From Mesobacillus harenae (GTDB taxonomy: Bacteria; Bacillota; Bacilli; Bacillales; Cytobacillaceae), in NCBI RefSeq assembly GCF_013343715.1, contig NZ_JABUNR010000014.1, positions 1-64,000 of the forward strand: 64,000 nucleotides of DNA, read 5' to 3'. This document shows positions 38,145 to 46,038 of this stretch, piece by piece. The notes below the pieces were generated by a model. The model saw nothing but the letters and a program-made list of their open reading frames with translations, made no database searches and was not told the origin of the DNA. How positions within the stretch are numbered: the stretch's first letter is position 1; each line of letters begins with the position of its first letter. A program made the translations under genes and the position numbers.

Positions 38145-38324
38145 GTACTTTTAGTGGTTTAATGGCTCGAAATTGCATGTGAATTAATGCCTAATTCTTA
38201 GGTGTCATAAATTATATCTAAATGCTAATAGGTGACTAAAAGGTTTACAAGGTAATTATTTTTTAAAACTTTAGAGAAGTTATAACTTTCAACCTAGTTT
38301 TGAAAAATAATATGACAGAACAGA

Positions 38325-38431
38325 GCAGCGTTGACCTCGCTTCAGGCAATCGCTTTCCGCGGGCAACAAGAAACTGCTTCCTGCAGGGTCTTCAGCTGTT
38401 GCTTTCCTGCAGGATATTGATAAGGCATCCT
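38325..38431 (-). repeat. Intergenic repeat, family B (copy 2, inverted)
   Basis: Reverse complement of the element at 15854-15979. Shared blocks include GCAGCGTTGA, CGCTTCAGGCAATCGCTTTC, CGCGGGCAAC, TTCCTGC, AGCTGTTGCTTT and TTGATA.GGCATCCT. It lacks about 14 bases present in the other copy. No gene is supported in the remaining parts of 38145-38657. Confidence 0.8.
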
Positions 38432-38657
38432 CGAGTTAACCCGCACGAAAAAAATGCGAAGGCATTTTTGAGGAGTCGACTGCCCTTCGCTTCAATCATG
38501 ATTCCTATTCATTTATAGGTGCAACACTAGCGTAGTGTATTTCCAGAGCGGCAGTTATGTAGCAGTATACGGCCTTTGTTCCATCGTATTTTTAACATAA
38601 GGTTATCTTTTCCGAAATTTATCATAATGATAATGATGAAGTGAGAGGAGGAGGGAA

Positions 38658-39845
38658 ATGAGAGTAAAAATACGCCGAGGCGACTCATTTGAGTTATACA
38701 GCCAGTTATTTACGGTGTCAGCCGAGCTAATAGCTGACGCTAATGAAAAATTAAATTCTTCAGATCTTAAGGAAAGCCAGGAGGTTGTAATACCTGGATA
38801 TGAATCAGAAACTTATAAAGTAAGACAGACGGATACTTTGTGGAAATTAGCAAAGTATAAAAGTCTCCCAGTTGACGCTTTAATTTTATTAAATCAGGAA
38901 AAGGCGGAGTCGGGTCTTAATGCCGGTGAAAGCATTAATCTGCCTCGAAGGATTAACTCCTTTACAATTAACGGAAAACAAAAGTATAAATCAGATGTAC
39001 TAACCCGGCATATAAGCAGGCTGCAGGAGATTTTTCCGTTTATAAAAGTTCGCCAAATCGGTGAAAGTGTACTTGGAAAACCGATTCAGGAAATCAAGGT
39101 GGGAAAGGGAAAGCTGAAGGTTCATATTAATGCTTCTTTCCATGCCAATGAATGGATTACAACTGCTATTCTTATGAGACTTCTAAACCATTACTTATTA
39201 TTACTTGCAAATGGCCAAAGTATAATGGGGATTCCCGCATCCCAGCTTTATAGTAAGGCTGAACTAACGATTGTACCAATGGTTAATCCAGATGGTGTCG
39301 ACCTCGTTTTAAGCGGACCTCCTGACAATCTGTCACAAGAATTGATTGAACTAAATGGAGGAAAGACAGATTTTACAGATTGGAAAGCTAATATAAGGGG
39401 AATAGACTTAAATAATCAATTTCCAGCAAATTGGGAAATTGAAAAAGAGAGAAAGATTCCGAAAAAACCAGCTTCCCGTGACTATCCAGGTAATAGACCT
39501 TTAAGTGAGCCTGAGGCAATAGCGATGGCTGAACTGGCTAATAGCACCCACATTGACAGGCTGCTGTGCTTTCACACGCAGGGAGAAGAGTTTTACTGGG
39601 GGTATGAGGGCAAAGAACCTAGTGAGGCTGAACAACTAGCCCAGGAATTTACTGAGCTGAGCGGATATGAATCGATCCGCTATATTGATAGTCATGCTGG
39701 CTATAAGGATTGGTTTATCCAGCAATTTGAAAAGCCAGGGTTTACTATTGAACTTGGGAACGGAGTTAACCCGCTGCCCATATCCCAGTTCGACTCTATC
39801 TATAAAAAGGTAAAAGGCATCTTTTTTTCGTCATTATATCTTTAA
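38658..39845 (+). CDS. Gamma-D-glutamyl-L-diamino acid endopeptidase YqgT (LysM + M14)
   Basis: Peptidoglycan stem-peptide hydrolase. 395 residues: two LysM-like repeats in the first 100 (RRGDSFELYSQLF; YKVRQTDTLWKLAKYKSL) and a zinc carboxypeptidase M14 domain. Zinc ligands HANEW (about 160-163) and FHTQGEE (His about 307), Arg/Asn in GIDLNNQFP, catalytic Glu in FTIELGNG (about 368). B. subtilis YqgT and B. sphaericus endopeptidase I are relatives. No export signal is seen, consistent with mother-cell or spore-associated enzymes. ATG 38658 after GAGGAGGG. Confidence 0.9.
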   Translation: MRVKIRRGDSFELYSQLFTVSAELIADANEKLNSSDLKESQEVVIPGYESETYKVRQTDTLWKLAKYKSLPVDALILLNQEKAESGLNAGESINLPRRINSFTINGKQKYKSDVLTRHISRLQEIFPFIKVRQIGESVLGKPIQEIKVGKGKLKVHINASFHANEWITTAILMRLLNHYLLLLANGQSIMGIPASQLYSKAELTIVPMVNPDGVDLVLSGPPDNLSQELIELNGGKTDFTDWKANIRGIDLNNQFPANWEIEKERKIPKKPASRDYPGNRPLSEPEAIAMAELANSTHIDRLLCFHTQGEEFYWGYEGKEPSEAEQLAQEFTELSGYESIRYIDSHAGYKDWFIQQFEKPGFTIELGNGVNPLPISQFDSIYKKVKGIFFSSLYL

Positions 39846-39930
39846 GCGCACTTTTTTAATCTGGATTCTTGTTTTCTTTCCGGTCACGATTTAAAATGAA
39901 TTATCAATATAATTGACAGTCCGATTTAAC

Positions 39931-39961
39931 AGAGCGAGTAATTCCTGCTTGCTCTTCTTTT
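39931..39961 (+). terminator. Probable terminator after yqgT
   Basis: AGAGCGAG/CTTGCTCT stem followed by TCTTTT. Confidence 0.65.
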
Positions 39962-40133
39962 ATGGGTGTTTTTCAGATGCTGAAGAAATAATGGGAATGT
40001 TGAAACGTTTGGAGGGTCCTTTTCGTACATAAGTATAAGGGCGATTTACAAGTGGCTGATTTTCTTTAAATATTGACTTTGCGTATATGGCATCTGAGGA
40101 TTGTTTAAAGGAGCAAGGGGAGGGAAACATGGT

Positions 40134-41279
40134 GTGCATTTTAAAAAAATAGGCAAAAGACAAATAAAAATATTTCTAATTATGTTTCTCATCCTTGCTT
40201 CAGCTGCGCTTGTACTAGGATGCTCCAAAGAAACGCTTCCTTCCTTACATAGTAAAAAACAGTTTCACTCCGCCCCTAGGGAGAATCCAGGTCTGTTTCT
40301 AGCAAAAACCATTGCACCCTTCAATAGCTTTAAGGGGGATTTTTACCAGGCAAGTGGATGGGTGGATAACGAAACCCTTCTGTTTATAACGAATCAAAGT
40401 CAATCTTCATATATATACTCCCATCATATTATTACCGGTGAAAGTATGCTTATATTTGAAAGTGAGACTCCTATCGTTGCTGCAGAAATTAGTCCTTCCA
40501 AAAGTCACTTGCTTGTTCACTCTGCCCCTTCAACCTATCTAGGAAAGCTGACAGTAACTGACATTAAGGGAAATGAAAGCTTTTCTACTACGATGGATTC
40601 CTATGAACTATCATATACATGGAATCCATATAAAGAAGAGGAAATATTAATTTCAGCCTTTGGTGAGGATTGGCAATTTAGAAGTTACATTCTTAATCAT
40701 AAAAAGGAAACAGTCAGTGAGGTATTCGTTCCCGAACCCTTTCCAAAATGGCAGTCAAAAGATGAATTGGTTTATTTAGACTGGGGGGAAAATGATCCGA
40801 CACTTTTTGCACCGCTCGTCCTCCAATCGGTAAGCGAGCAGCAAGGAGCGCAGATTAAGAGTGACATATTTGGGTTTGACCGTTTTAAAGATATCCTTTT
40901 AACAATTACTATCAAAGATGATAAGCAAGAGGAAGCACAGTATACACTTTTTAATCAGGATCTAAACCAAGTCTCCTCTTTTAAGGCTCCCCATTTATCA
41001 AGGTTTTCTGGCTGGCTTATCCCTTATTATGACTATATACCGGTAAACAGCCGTTTTATTTATTTAGAGCCCAAACACAGTGCAGATGCCGATGTATATA
41101 ATGATGGTTTCACTTTGGTTTCATTCGATATAAGTGCTGGAGAGAAGGAAGAAGTAATGAGCGGGCTTGAAAACGAACCATTAAATTGTTCGCCTGATGG
41201 AAGTTTATGCCTTTATGGATTTCAGTTTGAACGGCTGTTAGATTTGCAGCAAAAAGAGTGGTATAACTTAATTGAATAA
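40134..41279 (+). CDS. YqgU-like lipoprotein (beta-propeller type)
   Basis: 381 residues with a lipoprotein signal: basic start (KKIGKRQIK), hydrophobic core, and lipobox VLGC (Cys about 34). The mature part shows repeated strand/turn units with Trp, Gly and Asp (SGWVDNETLLFITN; YTWNPYKEEEILIS; LVYLDWGEND), suggesting a beta-propeller anchored outside the membrane, as in B. subtilis YqgU. The function is unknown. The start is GTG 40134, nine bases after GGGGAGGG; an ATG between them is in another frame and soon stops. Confidence 0.82.
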   Translation: MHFKKIGKRQIKIFLIMFLILASAALVLGCSKETLPSLHSKKQFHSAPRENPGLFLAKTIAPFNSFKGDFYQASGWVDNETLLFITNQSQSSYIYSHHIITGESMLIFESETPIVAAEISPSKSHLLVHSAPSTYLGKLTVTDIKGNESFSTTMDSYELSYTWNPYKEEEILISAFGEDWQFRSYILNHKKETVSEVFVPEPFPKWQSKDELVYLDWGENDPTLFAPLVLQSVSEQQGAQIKSDIFGFDRFKDILLTITIKDDKQEEAQYTLFNQDLNQVSSFKAPHLSRFSGWLIPYYDYIPVNSRFIYLEPKHSADADVYNDGFTLVSFDISAGEKEEVMSGLENEPLNCSPDGSLCLYGFQFERLLDLQQKEWYNLIE

Positions 41280-41303
41280 GTCACAACTGGAAGGAGAACA
41301 GAT

Positions 41304-41615
41304 ATGGCAATAGCAGACGTAACCGTTATTCCAATCGGAACGGGCACCCCGAGTGTAAGTGCATATGTTGCAGAGATCCAAAAGGTTTTAAAAAAGTATG
41401 AGGAAGATGGTCAAGTTCGTTTTCAGCTAACACCGATGAGCACTATAGTAGAGGGGGAGCTTGCAATTTTATTTGAAGTGATCCAAGCTATGCATGAAGT
41501 ACCTTTTGACCACGGAATTAAAAGAGTTGCTACTAATATCCGGATTGATGACCGGAGAGACATTTCAAGGCAGATGGAGGAAAAGGTATCTAGAGTAAAG
41601 AATCTGCTTGAATAA
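41304..41615 (+). CDS. MTH1187 family thiamine-binding protein YqgV
   Basis: 103 residues, ferredoxin-like fold of the DUF77/MTH1187 family: IADVTVIPIGTGTPSVSAYVA at the start and RVATNIRIDDRRD near the end. Relatives bind thiamine in the cytosol. Position after yqgU matches B. subtilis yqgV. ATG 41304 with GGAAGGAGA upstream. Confidence 0.9.
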   Translation: MAIADVTVIPIGTGTPSVSAYVAEIQKVLKKYEEDGQVRFQLTPMSTIVEGELAILFEVIQAMHEVPFDHGIKRVATNIRIDDRRDISRQMEEKVSRVKNLLE

Positions 41616-41640
41616 AACATTCTAATGTTTAAACCAAAAT

Positions 41641-41679
41641 AAAAAGGATTCGGAATAAAACATGCCGAATCCTTTTTAT
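41641..41679. terminator. Bidirectional terminator between yqgV and yqgW
   Basis: AAAAAGGATTCGG/CCGAATCCTTTTT, 13-bp perfect stem with T-runs on both strands. Confidence 0.93.
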
Positions 41680-41735
41680 TGTCAAACTGGACTGCTATAA
41701 ATGTAAGATAGCCACTTTTTCCAATAGAAATGGTT

Positions 41736-41909
41736 TTAGTGAGCTGCTGGGTATCCGCTGTGCAGAATAGTCATAACAGTAAACCAGCCAAATACTAAAA
41801 GTGTTCCGCCTCCAAAAACGAGTCCAAGAACATTTTTATTTTTAAGCGCTGAGAAAGTGCCGAAGCCGGCGAGGATCGTTACTAAAGCAAAAATAATAAC
41901 CAGTCCCAT
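41736..41909 (-). CDS. DUF2759 small membrane protein YqgW
   Basis: 57 residues encoded on the minus strand, starting MGLVIIFALVTILAGFG and ending HSGYPAAH. Two transmembrane helices are separated by a short basic loop (ALKNKNV). Matches the DUF2759/YqgW family in size, topology and location. AAAAGGGGG lies just before the ATG at 41909. The function is unknown. Confidence 0.85.
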   Translation of the reverse strand: MGLVIIFALVTILAGFGTFSALKNKNVLGLVFGGGTLLVFGWFTVMTILHSGYPAAH

Positions 41910-42014
41910 TATAAAGCCCCCTTTTGTTATTATCAGCAGGCATAGCCTGTTAGTTAATCAAGCTCAGGTATGAAAACCCGCTATGTAAATAAAATGTGAA
42001 GATCCTATATTATT

Positions 42015-42506
42015 TTATAGGTTTTTTTCGCATTTGTCGAGATCTAAAAACTTGCACTTTACATTATAGGCTGCATTGATACGAGAAATCAATTCATCAT
42101 CGTAGCGCCCGGCAAAATAAATTAAAGAGCCAGCCTGTAATAAAGTGAACACTAGGTGCTCTTCCAGTTGAAATTGAGCCATTTTCAACGCTTGTCTATC
42201 GTTTCCTGTAAGTTCAAAGGCAACGATCATTACCTTAAATAATAGAAACAAACCATTGATGTCCAGGCCATAGTCAGAGAAATTATCCCCTGGCTTACCT
42301 CCACTGCATAGTAATAAATCATGCTGTTCCTCAAAAAAACCAACTTCCTGCAAGAAGTCTTGGGCCTGCTGTGCTTTCTCAAAATCAGCATAAATATAGA
42401 TTGAACCATGTTTATATGAGTAAGGGTTTTCTGTTTCGAAAATTTGTTTGAAGTCTGTAATCTCTTCGATTAGAGATTTTGCTTCAATTCCGTATACCGT
42501 TTGCAC
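42015..42506 (-). CDS. Hypothetical cytosolic protein, function unknown
   Basis: 163 residues, soluble and acidic, mixed alpha/beta, not recognised. Features: SYKHGSIYIYADFEKAQQAQDF, a possible flexible loop LLCSGGKPGDNFSDYG, and a long amphipathic helix (RQALKMAQFQLEEHL). GTG start with AGGAGGTAATA upstream gives good support for translation. It lies between yqgW and the divergent yqgX. Confidence 0.7.
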   Translation of the reverse strand: MQTVYGIEAKSLIEEITDFKQIFETENPYSYKHGSIYIYADFEKAQQAQDFLQEVGFFEEQHDLLLCSGGKPGDNFSDYGLDINGLFLLFKVMIVAFELTGNDRQALKMAQFQLEEHLVFTLLQAGSLIYFAGRYDDELISRINAAYNVKCKFLDLDKCEKNL

Positions 42507-42601
42507 TATTACCTCCTAAAAAGCGGATTTCTTAATTATGTATTGATAATAGTGTAAAATAAAAACGGAAGCATGACAAATAGTATCAGGAGGTGTCGAT
42601 T

Positions 42602-43237
42602 GTGGAATGGTATCAATTACCTTTAGGGCCGCTTCAGACAAATTGTTATATTGTTTCAAAGTCAGATGGAAAGTGTTTAATATTTGACCCAGGTGGTGAA
42701 GCTGAAAAGGCCATTCAGTACATAACAGAAAAAAACTTAAAGCCTGCTGCTGTCATATTGACCCATGCTCATTTCGACCACATAGGGGCAGTTGACGACC
42801 TGCGGGAACATTACACTATTCCTGTCTATGTTCACGAGAAAGAAGCAAAGTGGCTGTTGGACCCTGCACTAAATGGATCACAGTTTTTTAGAGTCGGTGA
42901 ATTGATAAGAATTAAACCAGCCGATCACATTTTGGCTATAGAAGAAAGACTGGCTGTTGGCGGAATGGAAATGGAAATATACGAAACACCGGGCCATTCC
43001 CCTGGGAGTTTATCCTTTTACTTTCCTGAATCTGGATTTGTTGTCGCAGGAGACGCGCTGTTTCAGGGAAGCATAGGACGGACTGATCTGCCAGGTGGAG
43101 ACCATGCTCTGCTGCTTCAAAGCATCCACGACAAGCTGTTAAGCCTGCCAGAAGAAACGGTTGTCCTGCCTGGACACGGTCCTGTAACTTCTATTCAACA
43201 TGAGATGGATGCAAATCCTTTTTTGAACGGATTTTAA
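42602..43237 (+). CDS. Metallo-beta-lactamase fold hydrolase YqgX (glyoxalase II-like)
   Basis: 211 residues with the dinuclear metal motif THAHFDHIG (about 55), ETPGHSPGS His (about 130), AGDALF Asp (about 150), and LPGHGP His (about 193). The family hydrolyses thioesters; for YqgX a hydroxyacylglutathione- or bacillithiol-related role is possible but not shown. The start is GTG 42602, eight bases after AGGAGG; an earlier GTG overlaps that site. Confidence 0.88.
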   Translation: MEWYQLPLGPLQTNCYIVSKSDGKCLIFDPGGEAEKAIQYITEKNLKPAAVILTHAHFDHIGAVDDLREHYTIPVYVHEKEAKWLLDPALNGSQFFRVGELIRIKPADHILAIEERLAVGGMEMEIYETPGHSPGSLSFYFPESGFVVAGDALFQGSIGRTDLPGGDHALLLQSIHDKLLSLPEETVVLPGHGPVTSIQHEMDANPFLNGF

Positions 43238-43247
43238 ATGAATGGTC

Positions 43248-43272
43248 CGCTCCCTCTATTATAGAGGGAGCG
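43248..43272. terminator. Hairpin after yqgX without a T-run
   Basis: CGCTCCCTCTAT and its exact complement separated by a single T. A very stable stem but no U-tract follows, so it may stabilise mRNA or terminate weakly. Confidence 0.5.
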
Positions 43273-43320
43273 ATGTTTAAACCTAAGAGCAGAAAGTTAA
43301 CAAAAGGGTAAGGAGTCCGT

Positions 43321-44415
43321 ATGAAGAAGCTGATTCAGGAAAAAATCAAGAATTCTCCTAATAGTGTGATTACCTACGCAGACTATATGGAGGCAGCCTT
43401 ATATGATTCTCAAAAGGGTTATTATATGAGAGACCTTGAAAAAATAGGTCGGAAAGGCGATTTTATTACGAGCAGCAATATATCTGACGTGTTCGGAAAG
43501 GCCTTTTCAAAGTGGTTTTTAAACATAGTAATAAGTGAAGGTATTCCTGCGGTCTTTTGTGAAATTGGGGCAGGGAACGGTAGATTTGCTAAAGCTTTTT
43601 TAGATGAGTGGAATAAGCAGCAGGAGATTCAGCTGACGTATTATCTGGTTGAAGCCAGTCCCTATCACAGGGAGCTGCAAAAGAAGCTCTTAGCTGGCTA
43701 TAGCGGCTGTGTATGGTATTCGATGCTGAAAGACCTGCAGGAGTTGAAGGGTATGGTCTTTTCTAATGAACTTTTTGATGCTTTACCTGTACATGTCATT
43801 GAACAGGTTGATTCGGAATTAAAGGAAGTTATGGTTACAGATAACAACGGGGAACTAGCAGAAGAAATGGTCCCTTTACAGAATGATAAAATACTTCGCT
43901 TTATTGAGGAACATAAGATCAGCCTAGAAAAGGGACAGCGTATAGAGATTCCTTTAGCAATGCAGCAAATGATTAAGGACATATCAGATTGCCTTAAGGA
44001 AGGTCTAGTTTTAACAGTGGATTATGGATATTCAAAAGAAGAGTGGAAAGAACCTGCGCGGAAAGCAGGCAGTCTGCGGGGGTATTATAGACATAAGATG
44101 ATTGAAAATGTACTAGATTATCCTGGAGAAATGGATATTACCTCTCATGTGCATTTCGATGTTATCGCAACTGAAGGGGAAAAGTATCAACTGGATTTTC
44201 TTACGAGATTAAGGCAGAATGAGTTTTTGGTGAAGATTGGTGTACTGGATGAACTGGCTGAAAATTATGATCCGAATCCATTTTCTGACGTTAGTAAAAG
44301 AAATCGGGCTATTAGAGACTTGGTAATGCCGGGAGGAATAAGCTCAGCCTTTCATGTGATCATTCAAAAGAAAAATTTAAAAGTTCCTCTAGAAAACCTA
44401 TGGGTGAAAATATAA
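43321..44415 (+). CDS. SAM-dependent methyltransferase, MidA/NDUFAF7 family (COG1565)
   Basis: 364 residues with a class I methyltransferase core. SAM-binding motif CEIGAGNGRFAKAFLDEW (about 80-97), followed by YYLVEASPYHRELQ and VFSNELFDALPVH, the family signature. The mitochondrial relative methylates an arginine of complex I; bacterial substrates are unknown. The N-terminal ITYADYMEAALYDSQKGYYM is conserved in the family. ATG 43321 with AAGGAGTCC upstream. Ended by a terminator at 44415. Confidence 0.88.
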   Translation: MKKLIQEKIKNSPNSVITYADYMEAALYDSQKGYYMRDLEKIGRKGDFITSSNISDVFGKAFSKWFLNIVISEGIPAVFCEIGAGNGRFAKAFLDEWNKQQEIQLTYYLVEASPYHRELQKKLLAGYSGCVWYSMLKDLQELKGMVFSNELFDALPVHVIEQVDSELKEVMVTDNNGELAEEMVPLQNDKILRFIEEHKISLEKGQRIEIPLAMQQMIKDISDCLKEGLVLTVDYGYSKEEWKEPARKAGSLRGYYRHKMIENVLDYPGEMDITSHVHFDVIATEGEKYQLDFLTRLRQNEFLVKIGVLDELAENYDPNPFSDVSKRNRAIRDLVMPGGISSAFHVIIQKKNLKVPLENLWVKI

Positions 44416-44444
44416 AAAAGCGATGGGGTTCCATCGCTTTTTTT
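44415..44444. terminator. Bidirectional terminator
   Basis: AAAAAGCGATGG/CCATCGCTTTTTTT between the convergent methyltransferase gene and yqgY. Confidence 0.93.
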
Positions 44445-44458
44445 AGATTGGCGTAGTT

Positions 44459-44704
44459 TTAGTGTCCGCCTGCACCAGGCACCATCATAAAAGTCGTCCA
44501 GTAAGTAAATCCTGCAAAGAAAACCGTTAAGTATGCACCAAAAACATAAATATACATTCTTTCGGACAACTTTAAGTAGCTTAGCAGCAAGAAAAATCCT
44601 GTCTGACCAAAGAAAAGTAAGGACGTGGTAAACATATCACCTACGAAAAACATAACGGCAAAGATACCTGTCCAGAAGCCTAAAACTCTGTACATTCGTT
44701 CCAA
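44459..44704 (-). CDS. DUF2626 membrane protein YqgY
   Basis: 81 residues with about three transmembrane helices (GFWTGIFAVMFFVGD; LLFFGQTGFFLLLSYL; YIYVFGAYLTVFFAGFTYW). Matches DUF2626/YqgY. The start is TTG 44704, six bases after AGGAGGGA. The function is unknown. Confidence 0.88.
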   Translation of the reverse strand: MERMYRVLGFWTGIFAVMFFVGDMFTTSLLFFGQTGFFLLLSYLKLSERMYIYVFGAYLTVFFAGFTYWTTFMMVPGAGGH

Positions 44705-44785
44705 AGCTATCCCTCCTTTTACCCTGCAAATCCATCATTACATATTATAAGGTAAAGGACATTAGGTTGTAAACTATCATTGTAA

Positions 44786-45487
44786 TTATTGGGCAATAAC
44801 TGCCTGATAGGAACAAGAGTCACAGCCTGCAAGCAAGTTTTGTTTTTCAATTAGTTCAATGGAATCAAACACAGCCTCGAACATGCCTTTTAAAAATTCA
44901 TAGTGCATGCTGCAAACAGCCTCGGAGTGATCGATAGCCACTTCTTTAAAGGGGCAGTTAAAGATTTGAAAATATATTTTTGTTTTGTCGTCACTAACTT
45001 CAAATTCGGGGTAAAACCCAGCCATCGTTGAAGCACTCTTAATAATATTGAGCTTCTGATCAAATGTAAATGCTCCATCAGTGTGATGGTGTCTTGAAAT
45101 CTGTTGCTCAATCAGCTCACTGCCCAGACGTTTGCCAGTCAAATAGAGGGCCTTTTTCCCTTGTTCTCCTAGCTCGAGCATGGTTAAAATAGCAATTTTA
45201 GAGAGCAGCTGATAGTCCCTGAACGGGAAGTTCAGCTGAATTACATCTTCTGATAATCGATATAGCCTACTGGGTCTGCCTCCTTTGCCTGTTTTCTTAG
45301 TTTCTGAAACAAGCATGTTCACATCTTCCAGCTTAGATAGATGCAGTCTTGCAACGTTTGGGTGAATTTCAAAGTTGTCAGCAATCTCTTGAACCGTAAC
45401 ATCCTTATGCCTTTTTGTGATGTATTGATAAATATGATAACGAGTCGGGTCAGACAAAACACTTGTAACCTTTAATGTTTGTTCCAC
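44786..45487 (-). CDS. HTH transcriptional regulator with C-terminal Cys/His motif (SufR-like layout)
   Basis: 233 residues: ArsR/DeoR-like winged HTH (about 1-75: LSDPTRYHIYQYI, VQEIADNFEIHPNVARLHLSKLE, then GGRPSRLYRL wing). A C-terminal ligand domain follows, with NCPFKEVA (Cys about 182), VCSMHYEF (Cys/His about 195) and CDSCSY (about 224-227). This order of cysteines is like that of SufR/COG2345 regulators, some of which bind Fe-S clusters. Target genes are unknown. GTG start with GAGGTGA upstream. It is the first gene after the tRNA/comG region on the minus strand. Confidence 0.78.
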   Translation of the reverse strand: MEQTLKVTSVLSDPTRYHIYQYITKRHKDVTVQEIADNFEIHPNVARLHLSKLEDVNMLVSETKKTGKGGRPSRLYRLSEDVIQLNFPFRDYQLLSKIAILTMLELGEQGKKALYLTGKRLGSELIEQQISRHHHTDGAFTFDQKLNIIKSASTMAGFYPEFEVSDDKTKIYFQIFNCPFKEVAIDHSEAVCSMHYEFLKGMFEAVFDSIELIEKQNLLAGCDSCSYQAVIAQ

Positions 45488-45649
45488 CTTACTTCACCTC
45501 AGAGAGCTTTAATTTTCCTTTATTATAATATAGCTGTAGTTATCTGGGAATGAGGTTAACACTGTATCCACTATTGTTTATAAAATGTTCACAACTAAAT
45601 GGCGAAATCATGAACAAAAACCCTATTAGCATTCACTAGCTATAACCAA

Positions 45650-45838
45650 AAAAGCCTCGTTCGGCCCTATCTTATGATAGTCGGGGCTGAACGAGGCGCT
45701 TCCGCTTTTCTGTTTGTCTAGCTGCAGCGCCAAGCCCCTCGAGTCATAAGCTGTGCCCTTAATGAAGGCAAAAAGCGCCTTCATTCAGGCCCCATCTTAT
45801 GCTGGTCGGGGCTGAACGAGGCACTTCCGCTTTTCTGA
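45650..45838. repeat. Intergenic repeat, family A (partial copy 4 and full copy 5)
   Basis: 45650-45716 is a partial unit: AGCCTCGTTCGGCCC pairs with GGGGCTGAACGAGGC, then a CGCTTCCGCTTTTCTG tail. 45717-45838 is a full unit: CTAGCTGCAGCGCCAAGCCCCTCGAG, inner hairpin ATGAAGGC-AAAAAGC-GCCTTCAT, outer CATAAG..CTTATG and AGCCCC..GGGGCT pairing, then GAACGAGGCACTTCCGCTTTTCTG. The tail directly abuts the 3' end of tRNA-Gln. 45488-45649 holds no recognised feature beyond promoter-like AT sequence. Confidence 0.75.
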
Positions 45839-45910
45839 CTGGGCTAGCTGGATTCGAACCAGCGAATCACGGAGTCAAAGTCCGATGCCTTACCGCTTGG
45901 CTATAGCCCA
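45839..45910 (-). tRNA. tRNA-Gln (anticodon TTG)
   Basis: Cloverleaf folds on the minus strand: acceptor TGGGCTA/TAGCCCA, D-arm GCC..GGC, anticodon loop CTTTGAC (TTG, reads CAA), and T-arm GCTGG-TTCGAAT-CCAGC. The CCA end is not encoded. The outermost anticodon-stem pair appears to be T-T, the other four pair. It stands alone, not in a tRNA cluster. Confidence 0.95.
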
Positions 45911-46038
45911 TCGTTGCTGCTACATCAATTAGTATGAGACAGCTGCCATAAAATATACACAATTTTTTAAAAAAATGACAGGGATTAAACAGGATAGAAA
46001 AGAAAGATATAGCATAATTAAAAAGGTGGTGTTTTAAA

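Noticed and set aside
45911..46038. ComK boxes upstream of comGA
   Set aside because: AT-rich runs are present (AAAA..TTTTTT), but none has the AAAA-N5-TTTT spacing in a clear pair, so no call was made.
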